The position numbers were made by a program, and so were the translations under genes. The notes beneath the pieces were generated by a model. That model was given only the letters and a program-made list of their open reading frames with translations, ran no database searches and was not told the origin of the DNA. A stretch of DNA of 35,839 nucleotides from Nostocoides japonicum T1-X7 (lineage in GTDB: Bacteria; Actinomycetota; Actinomycetes; Actinomycetales; Dermatophilaceae), in NCBI RefSeq assembly GCF_001046855.1, contig NZ_HF570958.1:1237730-1273568 (forward strand), given 5' to 3'. Positions 7,663 through 15,997 of this stretch are shown here, piece by piece (positions within the stretch are counted from its first letter, which is position 1; every line of letters begins with the position of its first letter).

Positions 7663-9756
7663 CTAGGGCCCGGAGGCGCCCAGCTCGCCGAGCGGCGCCT
7701 CCTCGGGCAGGAGCACCTTCGGGGCGCGTCGCGTCGGCCCGCCGAGGTGGGCGTGCACTGCCGCGTCGAAGTGGGCATACGTCAGGGTCAGCGCGATGAA
7801 GGGCATGAGGAGCGCGAAGGTGACACCGGAGATGACGTTCACGACGGCGAACGGCGCCGGGGTGGTGAGGAGCAGGAGCGTGCCGAGCAGCGGGCCGACC
7901 GCGGCGGCGACCACGACGGAGGCGACCATGAGCGAGGCGACCTTCCAGAAGCGGTGCCGCACCAGCGACGCGCTGCGGCGCAGGACGCCGACCGCCGACC
8001 GCCGTTCGAGGACGGCGACGGGCACGAAGAGGATGAAGAGGGTCGTCACGACGAAGGCCACCGGCAGCAGGAACACGCTGAGGCTCAACACTCCGACAAG
8101 CGCCGACGCGAGCACGAAGGCCCCCAGCAGCGATCCCGGCCGCCGGAGCACCATGCGATAGGCCTCCGTCGCACCGATCGTGCCACCGCCGTCGATGGTG
8201 GCCGCAGCCTGCACGGTCGCGGCCTGGGCGAGCACGACGGCGGCACCCATCAGCAGGTAGGTCAGCGCCGCCGCCAGGGTGACGCGGAACCCGCCGGCCT
8301 CGCCGCCGCGGCCGACCCCGGCGACGTCGGGCCCGGTGACGATGAGCGCCTGGAGGCCGGCCGTGACCAGTCCCATCACGATGATCGGGGCGCCGATGCC
8401 GAGGAACAGGAGGGCCCGGTGGTGGTACATCCGTCGTGCCGCACCGATGATCTGTCCCCACGCGCGTCGTCGGGCCAGCCGCAGTGGCGCGGTCGGTCGC
8501 CACGTGGTCCGTGACAGCAACCAGATCAGCACGGCGGCCACGACGAGCAGGACCACGGCGACCAGGCCGGGGTTGTCGGCGAGGATGCGCACGACGGTGG
8601 AGCCGTCGGAGACGCCGGTGCAGAAGAAGTCGGTGGTTGCCGTGCCGAACAACCCGCCGGCGGGGACGGCGTAGCTGGTGCCCCGGCCCTGCTCCTGCTG
8701 CCAGCTGACCGGCGTCACCCACTTGTCCGGCTTGGCGGCCGGGCCGGTGGGCCCGTCGTAGAAGGCCTGTTCGTGCTGGCCCCAGTGTCCCAGGTATGCC
8801 GTCCAGGGGTAGGCGGCCCGTGCTTGCGCCGGGTCGCTCGGGATGAGCTTCACGACCGGTCGCAGCTCGGTGCTGGGGCCGAGGGTGTTGTCGCAGCCGA
8901 AGCCCTGCTGCGCGGACCGGCCCAGGTAGAGCGCGGACTCGTAGTAGGCGGCGTGCGAGCCCGCTGCGGGATACACGACGGGATGCGTGCCGTCGACGTG
9001 GGTGAGCTTCGGGTCGTCCCACGCCGCGACCTCGGCGCCCTCGTGCTGGCTGAACCCCACCTGGAGAGGTACCTGGTCGAGGGCCTCCTGGGGATCGGAC
9101 GTGGCGAAGACGAGCTGGATCATCTCCCAGTCGGACTCGTGCTTGTTGTTGTAGTCGTTGAAGGGGTAGTAGAACCAGTACTGCAACGCCATTCGGTCCG
9201 GTCGGTCGGACTGGACGACGATGTGCGCGTACAGCGTCGGCCGCGTGTCGGCGCTCACGGCGTTCGCCCACTGCTCGTACCCGCAGCCCGGCTTGAGCGG
9301 GTTCCCCGGGAAGTCGAGGTAGTCCTGCGCCGTCGCCCTCGCGAGATCCGCCCCGGTCGGGGCGATCGTGATGAGGTTGTCGCCGTCCCACGGACCGCGC
9401 AGCGCCACGTCGGGGTTGCCGAGGATCGCGTCGACGTCCGTGGGCCGGTAGGGCTCACCCGGACCGCACGGCCTGGCCTGCGTGACGAGTCGGACGACGG
9501 GCGCGAACTTCCGGGCCAGCCGCAGCTCGGTCGCGCCGTCGTCGGAGCCGGCTGCCCGGTGGTCCGCGGCGGCGAATGCCGAGCCGGCCGTGGCCATGAG
9601 GACGATCGTCGCGAGAGCGAGCGCCATCGCGGCGGCCGGCACGCGGGGCAGCGCCCTGCGGACCGCGTGCCCGAACGACCCGGCATACCGTGTCGTCGGG
9701 CGCTCGGTGGGCGACGTCGCGATGCCTGGGGATGTTGGCGGCGGGGACGTCCGCAT
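7663..9756 (-). CDS. Vps62-like exported domain fused to a multi-pass membrane domain
   Basis: A membrane protein of ~697 aa. A hydrophobic segment near residues 42-64 (AAMALALATIVLMATAGSAF) serves as signal or anchor. Residues ~70-420 carry wording typical of Vps62/DUF946-type domains: LQYWFYYPFNDYNNKHESDW, VGFSQHEGAEVAAW and HPVVYPAAGSHAAYYESALY, with conserved His, Asp and Trp that look like a metal-site or fold core. After a helix (VAVVLLVVAAVLIWLL), the C-terminal ~270 residues form a multi-helix membrane domain of the glycerophosphodiester-phosphodiesterase-associated type. I chose ATG 9756 (GCAGG 8 nt upstream); GTG 9765 is also possible. It lies 34 bp behind the ThrE-type exporter and is probably co-transcribed from the promoter region that has a TTCACCCGGGTGAA site. 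The biological role is unknown. Confidence 0.82.
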   Translation of the reverse strand: MRTSPPPTSPGIATSPTERPTTRYAGSFGHAVRRALPRVPAAAMALALATIVLMATAGSAFAAADHRAAGSDDGATELRLARKFAPVVRLVTQARPCGPGEPYRPTDVDAILGNPDVALRGPWDGDNLITIAPTGADLARATAQDYLDFPGNPLKPGCGYEQWANAVSADTRPTLYAHIVVQSDRPDRMALQYWFYYPFNDYNNKHESDWEMIQLVFATSDPQEALDQVPLQVGFSQHEGAEVAAWDDPKLTHVDGTHPVVYPAAGSHAAYYESALYLGRSAQQGFGCDNTLGPSTELRPVVKLIPSDPAQARAAYPWTAYLGHWGQHEQAFYDGPTGPAAKPDKWVTPVSWQQEQGRGTSYAVPAGGLFGTATTDFFCTGVSDGSTVVRILADNPGLVAVVLLVVAAVLIWLLSRTTWRPTAPLRLARRRAWGQIIGAARRMYHHRALLFLGIGAPIIVMGLVTAGLQALIVTGPDVAGVGRGGEAGGFRVTLAAALTYLLMGAAVVLAQAATVQAAATIDGGGTIGATEAYRMVLRRPGSLLGAFVLASALVGVLSLSVFLLPVAFVVTTLFILFVPVAVLERRSAVGVLRRSASLVRHRFWKVASLMVASVVVAAAVGPLLGTLLLLTTPAPFAVVNVISGVTFALLMPFIALTLTYAHFDAAVHAHLGGPTRRAPKVLLPEEAPLGELGASGP

Positions 9757-9790
9757 CGCCGTCACCTGCCTTCCGTCGGGATGTCGTGGC

Positions 9791-11134
9791 TCATGGAGCG
9801 GTTCGGGTCCGGCCCTGCGGGTGGCGTGGGTGAATGAGCCGCGGCCAGCTCCGCGCAGAGGTCTCGAGGAGGATCGAGCCGCAGCCGACCCCGACCCCGA
9901 TGCTGAAGGCGGTGGCCAGCGCCTGCCCCTGGAGCGCCTGCCGGGCCGCCTCGGTCTCCGCCAGCAGCGGCAGCAGGGTGCTCGGTGCCGGGAGGAGCGG
10001 CAGGATGGTCGGGACGAGCCACAGCGCTGCCGGTTGACGCGCCCGGTGCGCCAGCGTCTGCCCGAGCACTCCGACCGTCAGGGCGGCCACGAGAGTGCGG
10101 AGCTGCTGACCCATGCCGGCGGTCAGCGGTGTCATCCCTCGGCCGAGGACCACGACCACGGCGCCCAGGATGGCCACCGTGACCACCACCCGCCAGGGGA
10201 CGGCGAGCCGCAAGGCGTAGCAGGTGACTGCGAACGTGCCCGTGGCCACGATGACGCCCGCCGGCCACACCTCCTGGCCCGCGGTCGTGATGCGGAGACG
10301 AACGCCGATACCGGCCCCGAAGGAGAGGACCACCGAGGCGGCTCCCGCCACTGCGGCGCCGTAGAGGAAGACCTCGGCGAGTCGCGTCACACCGGAGGTG
10401 AGCGCGCCGTCGAGGAAGTCGTGCATGCCGGCCACCAGAGCGGCACCCGGCAGGAAGCGCAGCAGGCTGCCGGTCAGCACGAGGCCGCCGTGGATCGGTA
10501 TGCCGATCTTCACGAGCAGGACGACGAACAGCGTCGTGGCGGCGACACCGGTGAGGGTCTGGAAGAAGGCGCTGAGCTCGCTGCGCTCGATGCGCTCCAG
10601 CGCCGGCTGGATCGCCAGGCCGATGCCCAGCGTCGTCAGAGCGTCGAGGAGCCGGCCGCCGAACATGATGGTGACGCCGTAGGAGAGCAGCGCGGGAGCC
10701 GCGAACCTGAGCCAGCGCGGATAGGGGGACGCGATGGCCACCGCCCGGTCGAGACCGGCCTGCGCTGCGGCCAGGTCCGTGCGTCCTTCGTGGACGTTCC
10801 GGACGAGGGCCGCCGCGGCGGCCAGCCGGTGGTAGTCGGGCTGCCACACGCGGACCGCCTGGATGGCCGTCGTCACGTCGGCAGCCACCGTGCCCTCGGG
10901 ACGTGTCCCGCTCGTCCCCTCCCCGACCGGTGCGGGGTCGGAGTCGATGTTGGAGACCATCACCGTGGAATAGCTGACGACCACCTCGGTCTCGGGGAGT
11001 CCCAGGCCGGTCGCGACCGCCCGGACGCTCCTCTCGGTCTCTCGCGCTTGGGCCCCGCTGGCGAGCATGAGGACGCCCACGCGGGCGGCCAGACCGACGA
11101 CCCACCGGCGCCGATCAGCGGGGTTCGGTCGCAT
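9791..11134 (-). CDS. ThrE-type threonine/serine exporter family protein
   Basis: A 447-aa integral membrane protein of the ThrE/DUF1212 family, predicted to export small amino acids by proton antiport. The N-terminal half has the cytosolic DUF1212 features: LGLPETEVVVSYSTVMVSN, a linker with WQPDYHRLAAAAALV, and first helices such as FAAPALLSYGVTIMFGG. The second half has further helices of the ThrE_2 type (PWRVVVTVAILGAVVVVLG, AALTVGVLGQTLAHRA, LWLVPTILPLLPAPSTLLPL, FSIGVGVGCGSILLE). ATG 11134 has GGAG 6 nt upstream. In other bacteria the two halves can be separate genes; here they are fused, as in C. glutamicum ThrE. The gene leads a two-gene transcript with the Vps62-like protein. Substrate is not proven by sequence. 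Confidence 0.88.
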   Translation of the reverse strand: MRPNPADRRRWVVGLAARVGVLMLASGAQARETERSVRAVATGLGLPETEVVVSYSTVMVSNIDSDPAPVGEGTSGTRPEGTVAADVTTAIQAVRVWQPDYHRLAAAAALVRNVHEGRTDLAAAQAGLDRAVAIASPYPRWLRFAAPALLSYGVTIMFGGRLLDALTTLGIGLAIQPALERIERSELSAFFQTLTGVAATTLFVVLLVKIGIPIHGGLVLTGSLLRFLPGAALVAGMHDFLDGALTSGVTRLAEVFLYGAAVAGAASVVLSFGAGIGVRLRITTAGQEVWPAGVIVATGTFAVTCYALRLAVPWRVVVTVAILGAVVVVLGRGMTPLTAGMGQQLRTLVAALTVGVLGQTLAHRARQPAALWLVPTILPLLPAPSTLLPLLAETEAARQALQGQALATAFSIGVGVGCGSILLETSARSWPRLIHPRHPQGRTRTAP

Positions 11135-11323
11135 TCGCGACTCCGGGAGCCTTCGTCGGCCGTCGGTGCAGGACCTCCACCACCGCGGCTGCCCCCTCTC
11201 CGTCGTCCGTGCTGCGATCGTCCGTCCACGTGGGTCGTGCCGGGCGGCGCACCCGGGTCATGGCTCGTGACGTAGGGCGACCGTATGCCGGGTCCGGGTG
11301 ACCGCAGCAGCCCGAGCCGGCGG

Positions 11324-11337
11324 TTCACCCGGGTGAA
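11324..11337. promoter_or_regulatory. Palindromic operator TTCACCCGGGTGAA, site A
   Basis: A perfect 14-bp palindrome, 2 bp beyond the stop codon of the LuxR gene and ~190 bp upstream of the ThrE-type exporter start. It has the same core as sites B (14039-14052) and C (15851-15864). Read toward the exporter, the extended sequence is GATTCACCCGGGTGAAC, matching site C. Confidence 0.6.
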
Positions 11338-11339
11338 TC

Positions 11340-13676
11340 TCAGCGTTTCGCGTCGTCGCGGACCGGCTCGGTGGCCGTCCGGCCGTTCCCCACGACGCGG
11401 GTCCGGGCACGAGCGGCCTGGACGGCTTCGGAGCGGGTCGAGACGTCGAGCTTGCGGTAGATCGCGTGAGTGTGGGTCTTCACGGTGTTGACGGACAGGT
11501 GCAGCTCCCGGCCGATCTCACGCAAGGTGAGATCGGTCCGCAGGAGCCGGAGGACCCGCTTCTCGGCGGTGCTGAGCGGCGCCCCCGGTTGGGCGCTCGG
11601 CGCCCCTGGTCGGGCGCTCGGAAGGGCCGAGGAGATCCGGGTCCGGGCGTCGGTATGCCACTGCGCGAGCCGGCCGACGTCGCTGTGCTGGCCGATGAGT
11701 CGTTGGACCTCGTCCAGGTGACGGTGTGCGTCGTCCGGACGGTTGAGCGTCATGAGCGAGGGAACGAGCAGGAGCCGCGCCATCGCGAGGAGCCACCAGA
11801 AGGCGTCGGAGGCGTGCGGCAGGATCGCCTCGGCTCCGTCGATGGCCTGCTCGGCGTCATGGTCCCGTCGATACTCCGTCAGGACACGCGCGAGGAGCGC
11901 GTAGGTCAGCACGCTCGGCGTGTAGGTCCGCATGGTCGGGCAGTCGATGATGCGATGGGCCGTCCGGGCGTAGTGGAGCGCCGCCTCGAGGTCCCCGCGA
12001 TGAAGGCGGAGAAGGCCCAGGTTCGCCAGAGCGTAGGCATGCGTGGCGGATTGCTCGGGTGTCATGGGCACCGCTGCGGCCAGGCTGAGCTCCGCCTCGT
12101 CGTCCATGCCGCGGAGGGTCAGTGCCGCACCCTGCAGCGTCAAGGCCAGCCCGCGCCAGTGGTTCTGGGCGGTCTCCAACCGCACCGCGGTGTTCGCCGC
12201 CTCCTCCATCCGGGTCACACCATGGCCGCCGATCGTCGCGGTCGCGATGGCGAGTGCGGACTCCAGCGAGGACGTCCCGTCCGGCATGGGGCCGTCCCAG
12301 GTGCCGCCTCGTGCCGCGTCGATGAGCCGGTGGGCGCCCGAGGTGTCGCCCGTCATGGCCGCCAGCCATGCCGCGGCGAGAGCGAGCGGCGCCTGCTCCT
12401 CGACCGTGTCGGCGTCGAGGTCGGCGAGGAACGTCTGCGCGGTGTCGGTCTGCCCGCGTTCGTAGAGGGCCGGGAAGCGCGAGGCGACGAGGTCCGCGGC
12501 CACGGTGACGTCGCCACTGGTCCGCGCGTGCTCCACGGCCCGCGCGGTGAGGTGATGCTCGGCATACCAGCGCCAGGCTCGCCGGTGCAGCTCGGTGATG
12601 AGCTCCGGCTCGCGCCGGTTCAGCTCGGCCCGCAGATACTCGGCGAACAGGTGGTGGTAGCGGTAGGCGGTCCGGCTCTCGTCGAGCGGCACGACGAACA
12701 GGTTGCTGCGCTCCAGGTCGCGCAGGGTCTCGGTGGCCCGGTCACCCCCGGTGACCGCATCGCAGAGGCTGGGGGTCAGGTCCTCGAGGATGCTGGTCCG
12801 CAGCAGGAAGGCGACGACGTCGTCGGGCTGCCGCTGCAGCACGTCCTCGCTCAACACGTCGGCCACGTGCCGGTTCGTGCCCGCGAAGTGCTCGAGGTAG
12901 CGCGCGGGGTCCGCACGGCCCCGAAGCGACAGTGCCGCCAGGTAGATCGCGGCGGGCCAGCCCTCCGTGCGCACGATGAGCCGTCGGACCTGGTCGGCGG
13001 TCAGGTCCACCCCGGCAGCAGCGAGCGCGTCGACCGCCTCGTCGTCCTCGTAGGCGAGATCCGCGGCCCGGACCTCCAGCAGGCGGCCGTGCATCCGCAT
13101 ACCGGCCAGGCCCAGAGCCGGATCGGTCCTCGTCGCCAGGGCGAGCTGCGAGTGGGGCGGGACGTGCTGGGCGAGGTAGTCGACGACGTAGAGCGTTGCG
13201 GGGTCACGGACCACGTGGAGGTCGTCGAGCACGAGGATGAGCGGTCGCTCCGACCTCGCCCACGCGTTCGCCAGGCGGGGCAGCACCCGATCCGCCAGTC
13301 GAGGATCCGGACCGGCCAGCTCCGCGACCAGCTCCTGGTCGATCCCGACGATCGGGTCGAGCGCCGTTGCCACCCCCCGGGTCAGCTCCACCGCGTCGTC
13401 GTCCGCCGACTCGAGGGAGAGCCACGCGAACGGCCGCTCGTCCGATCGCCGCCACAGGGCCAGGGCCGTCGTCTTGCCGTAACCAGGAGGGGCCGACAGG
13501 AGCACCACCGGCACGTCGGCCGCGCTCGCGATCCGGTCGACGACCCGGGGCCGGTCGACCAGTCCGCGTCTCAGCGGTGGCGCCGACAGCTTGTTGAGCA
13601 CGACGTGTAGGCGGAGTGCCGTCGGATTGGTCCGGCGGCCGTCGGCGATGACGTGCTGCCCCGCTCCCTCAGGCAT
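11340..13676 (-). CDS. MalT-like (LAL-type) LuxR-family transcriptional regulator
   Basis: A large ATP-binding activator of 778 aa. After a short N-terminus, LSAPPGYGKTTALALW (~60-75) is the Walker A, and LILVLDDLHVV the Walker B of a STAND/NB-ARC-type ATPase. A winged-helix and TPR-like helical region (~330-680) would sense a ligand. The C-terminus (701-758) is a LuxR helix-turn-helix: LSTAEKRVLRLL, LTLREIGRELHLSVNTVKTH, YRKLDVSTRSEAVQAA. This is the MalT architecture, in which ATP and an inducer trigger oligomerisation on DNA. The start ATG 13676 sits 7 nt behind a -10 box (TAGATT) without a Shine-Dalgarno, so it is likely leaderless. The flanking genes carry TTCACCCGGGTGAA sites, making this the closest candidate regulator for them. 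Confidence 0.92.
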   Translation of the reverse strand: MPEGAGQHVIADGRRTNPTALRLHVVLNKLSAPPLRRGLVDRPRVVDRIASAADVPVVLLSAPPGYGKTTALALWRRSDERPFAWLSLESADDDAVELTRGVATALDPIVGIDQELVAELAGPDPRLADRVLPRLANAWARSERPLILVLDDLHVVRDPATLYVVDYLAQHVPPHSQLALATRTDPALGLAGMRMHGRLLEVRAADLAYEDDEAVDALAAAGVDLTADQVRRLIVRTEGWPAAIYLAALSLRGRADPARYLEHFAGTNRHVADVLSEDVLQRQPDDVVAFLLRTSILEDLTPSLCDAVTGGDRATETLRDLERSNLFVVPLDESRTAYRYHHLFAEYLRAELNRREPELITELHRRAWRWYAEHHLTARAVEHARTSGDVTVAADLVASRFPALYERGQTDTAQTFLADLDADTVEEQAPLALAAAWLAAMTGDTSGAHRLIDAARGGTWDGPMPDGTSSLESALAIATATIGGHGVTRMEEAANTAVRLETAQNHWRGLALTLQGAALTLRGMDDEAELSLAAAVPMTPEQSATHAYALANLGLLRLHRGDLEAALHYARTAHRIIDCPTMRTYTPSVLTYALLARVLTEYRRDHDAEQAIDGAEAILPHASDAFWWLLAMARLLLVPSLMTLNRPDDAHRHLDEVQRLIGQHSDVGRLAQWHTDARTRISSALPSARPGAPSAQPGAPLSTAEKRVLRLLRTDLTLREIGRELHLSVNTVKTHTHAIYRKLDVSTRSEAVQAARARTRVVGNGRTATEPVRDDAKR

Positions 13677-13683
13677 GAGCACG

Positions 13684-13689
13684 AATCTA
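13684..13689 (-). promoter_or_regulatory. -10 box (TAGATT) of leaderless LuxR gene
   Basis: On the minus strand TAGATT is followed by 7 nt (CGTGCTC) and the ATG at 13676. There is no Shine-Dalgarno in this gap. This spacing is what a leaderless transcript needs. Confidence 0.45.
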
Positions 13690-13755
13690 CTCTGGGCACA
13701 CGCCCGTCGACATCGTGGCAGCACCGGCGGCAGGCACCCCGGCGGTGAGCCCCCG

Positions 13756-13989
13756 TCAGGGGTCGACGGACAGGCTGATCACGGACGCGCCGAGGCTGCG
13801 GAGCCGTTCGACGACCCCGAAGAGCTCCGCGTCGTCCCGCACCTGCGTCTTCACATGGGTCTCCCCGGACAGCGTGGCGCACTCGCAGTCGGGGAGCGCC
13901 GCGGCGAGGATCGTGCCGAACTCACCGCGCACCACGATCCTCGCGGTGCGGTATGCCGGCGCGGGGCCGGGCGGTCCGTCGTGGTCCAC
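13756..13989 (-). CDS. Small alpha/beta protein of unknown function (77 aa)
   Basis: GTG at 13989 opens a 77-residue protein with a plausible beta-alpha-beta-beta-alpha-beta pattern: YRTARIVVRGEFGTILAAAL, ECATLSGETHVKTQVRDDAE, LFGVVERLRSLGASVISLSV. This resembles the ferredoxin-like (ACT-type) fold of small ligand-binding or regulatory proteins, but I recognise no named family. The start is 6 nt behind a TACAAG -10 box (GGGTACAAG), so the transcript is probably leaderless. Palindrome site B is centred about 56 bp upstream of that start. The gene lies between the LuxR regulator and the DUF2252 gene, all on the minus strand. The frame stays open far upstream, but the GTG is the only start that fits the promoter signals. 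Confidence 0.62.
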   Translation of the reverse strand: MDHDGPPGPAPAYRTARIVVRGEFGTILAAALPDCECATLSGETHVKTQVRDDAELFGVVERLRSLGASVISLSVDP

Positions 13990-13995
13990 GTCTCT

Positions 13996-14001
13996 CTTGT
14001 A
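13996..14001 (-). promoter_or_regulatory. -10 box (TACAAG in GGGTACAAG) of the 77-aa gene
   Basis: On the minus strand, TACAAG lies 6 nt upstream of GTG 13989. The GGGTAC part also resembles the -10 of SigB/SigF-type general-stress promoters (GGGTAC/T), but a convincing GTTT -35 at the right distance is not obvious. Confidence 0.35.
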
Positions 14002-14038
14002 CCCAGGCGATGGGTGAACCCCTCCCCGCGGTGGATTG

Positions 14039-14052
14039 ATCACCCGGGTGAA
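14039..14052. promoter_or_regulatory. Palindromic operator ATCACCCGGGTGAA, site B
   Basis: It differs from the perfect palindrome by one base and shares flanks with site C: GTGGATT to the left and CACCCGGGTGAACTCGC to the right. It is centred ~56 bp upstream of the predicted transcription start of the 77-aa gene, a classic activator distance. A further half-site (GGGTGAACC) lies at 14012-14020. Confidence 0.6.
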
Positions 14053-14183
14053 CTCGCTCCCCGGACCCTGGCACGGCCCGACCGGGGACTGCGTGTGAGC
14101 GGCGCTGCGGGGCATCACCGGCTCGCACGGATCCGACGACCTCCGGGAGGTGCTCGCGGCGCACGTCCGGAAGGGCGGGAGTG

Positions 14184-15686
14184 TCACAGCCCGGACTCGG
14201 CCTCGACGACGCCAGCGTCGACGGCGGCGGAGAACGCTGCGTAGTCGCGTTCGTTCACGTCGGCGTAGGTCTCGGCGAACTCCGAGATCGCCTCGTCGAA
14301 CCGGGTGGACTTGCCGAGGTAGGCCGCGATCGCGACCCGGTCCCCTGACCGAGCGTGCGCGCGGGCCAGCGTCCATCCGCACAGGCGGGCGTAGATCTCC
14401 ATGCTGGTGGGCGACAGGCGCTCGATCTCGGCGGACACCTTCCAGTCCCGGAGCTGGCGCAGGTAGTAGTCCTCGGCGACGCCATCGGGCGTCATCGATC
14501 GCAGCCAGCCGAGGAGGATGTCGCTGCTGGCCTGCATGAGCCGCTGGCCGGTGACGACCCGCTCTCCGTCCGTCATGTCGCGGCTCGGGTCGGCGATGTC
14601 GGCGCCGACAGGTCCCGACGTCGAGGTCACATAGTCGGCCAGGACCGATCGCTGGGCCTGCTTGGCCTGCAGGGTCAGCGCCTCGCCGTCCGTTCGCCCC
14701 TGGAACACGAGGATCCAGGCGCGGGTGCCGACGCTGCCCACTCCGACCACCTTGTGGCCCACGTCGACGAGCTCGAAATGGTCCAGCAGTCGTCGGCGAT
14801 CGGGGCTCAGGGTCCCGCGGTAGCGGGCGACCAGCTCGGTGATCCGGCCCAGGACGACATCGGTGTCGAGTCCCGTCATGTCGTCCAGGCGGGTGATCAA
14901 CGGGGGATCGGACACGATCCGGGGGCGTCCGTCGACGAGGACCGTCAGCTTGTCCAGTGCCTGGAGGCTGTCCCGGGCGTGCGCCTTGGCGATGATCTTC
15001 TTGGTGCCCTTGAGGTCGGACTTGTGCTCCTTGCGCTTCCGTTCCGCCAGCGACGCGCTGAACTGGGCGAACGCGTACTCGATGTCGAGATGGGCGTACC
15101 ACACGGTGAGGATCGGCTGGCCGGCGAAGGCGCGCATGGCGGTGCGGTAGCTCTCCGCGGCGATGAGCGTCACCCGGCGGGACTCCTTGGTCGTGAAGCC
15201 GTTGTCGCGGCTCGCGACGGCGAAGCTCGTCGCGAGCCTCTTGACGTCCCACTCGAAGGGTCCGGGGAAGGTCTCGTCGAAGTCGTTGATGTCGAAGACG
15301 AGGCGCCGCTCCGGCGACGCGTAGGCGCCGAAGTTCGACAGGTGCGCGTCCCCGCACAGCTGGGTGCGCAGGCCCGAGGTCGGCGTTCCCGCGAGGTCGG
15401 CGGCCATCAGCAGCGCCGCGCCCCGGTAGAACGTGAACGGCGAGACGAGCATCCGTCCGTGCCGGATGGGGACGAGCTCCGGGACCCGCCCTTCGGCCTG
15501 GCCGAGCAGGAGCTCGACGGGCGTGCGGGACGTCGTGCGCCGGAGCTCGCCATGGCTCGCCAGGGGGGCGACCGAGCGTGCCGTCCTGCCCCATGCGGCA
15601 CGCTCCTGGACCGAGAGCTGCCCCAGCGCCGCACCTCTCAGGTCGTGGGGCGACGTGGTCTCCGAGGTGTCGACCGAGTCCATCAT
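14184..15686 (-). CDS. DUF2252 family protein (kinase-like fold)
   Basis: A soluble 500-aa protein. Typical DUF2252 wording is present: PFTFYRGAALLMAADLAGTP, LCGDAHLSNFGAYASPERR, LVFDINDFDETFPGPFEWDV, KRLATSFAVASRD and the C-terminal LARAHARSGD. The GDAHLSNFG and FDINDFD motifs resemble the catalytic loop (HxDxxxxN-like) and DFD-like metal motif of aminoglycoside-phosphotransferase folds, so an uncharacterised kinase is plausible, though no substrate is established. ATG 15686 follows GGGAG by 6 nt. The gene is divergent from the GH3 gene, and palindrome site C lies between the two starts. It is same-strand with the 77-aa gene, but ~195 bp separate them. Confidence 0.88.
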   Translation of the reverse strand: MMDSVDTSETTSPHDLRGAALGQLSVQERAAWGRTARSVAPLASHGELRRTTSRTPVELLLGQAEGRVPELVPIRHGRMLVSPFTFYRGAALLMAADLAGTPTSGLRTQLCGDAHLSNFGAYASPERRLVFDINDFDETFPGPFEWDVKRLATSFAVASRDNGFTTKESRRVTLIAAESYRTAMRAFAGQPILTVWYAHLDIEYAFAQFSASLAERKRKEHKSDLKGTKKIIAKAHARDSLQALDKLTVLVDGRPRIVSDPPLITRLDDMTGLDTDVVLGRITELVARYRGTLSPDRRRLLDHFELVDVGHKVVGVGSVGTRAWILVFQGRTDGEALTLQAKQAQRSVLADYVTSTSGPVGADIADPSRDMTDGERVVTGQRLMQASSDILLGWLRSMTPDGVAEDYYLRQLRDWKVSAEIERLSPTSMEIYARLCGWTLARAHARSGDRVAIAAYLGKSTRFDEAISEFAETYADVNERDYAAFSAAVDAGVVEAESGL

Positions 15687-15850
15687 TCGGCTCTCCCTTC
15701 ATCGGTGACAGCACCTGACGGTCCGCTCGTGGACCGAGCCGACGGGCACCGTCGCTCCACGCGGATGCGTGCTCCGCTGGGTCACTCCTCGCGTGATCCT
15801 CGGTGCGACAGTAGGGCTCGCTGGGGTGAGCGGTCGCCGGCCGGAGTGGA

Positions 15851-15864
15851 TTCACCCGGGTGAA
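15851..15864. promoter_or_regulatory. Palindromic operator TTCACCCGGGTGAA, site C
   Basis: A perfect 14-bp palindrome between the divergent DUF2252 and GH3 genes, 165 bp from the former start and 134 bp from the latter. A possible -10 (TAGCCT, 15902-15907) for the GH3 gene would place the site at about -56, as for site B. Confidence 0.6.
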
Positions 15865-15997
15865 CTCGCGTCGCCCCCCGCAGCCTCGCCCTCGTGGCAC
15901 CTAGCCTGCGTCCTACCCTCCATGGATCTCCAGGAGGCCCGTCGCAGGACGGGGACGCACCGGTTCGCTCGGCGCGAGCGTGCCCTCGAGGGAGGCG

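Noticed and set aside
9762..11105. Second 447-codon minus-strand frame overlapping the ThrE-type gene
   Set aside because: Arg/Gly/His-rich, no hydrophobic segments; the other frame gives a complete membrane exporter of the same length.
11466..13610. 714-codon open frame on the plus strand, antisense to the LuxR gene
   Set aside because: Extreme GC at third positions makes antisense frames open by default; the translation is Arg/Gly/Val-rich with no domain, while the minus strand encodes a full MalT-like protein.
15921..15997. Upstream ATG (15921) as start of the GH3 protein or of a leader peptide
   Set aside because: It is not in the GH3 frame and has no ribosome binding site; GAGGGAGG supports the ATG at 15998.
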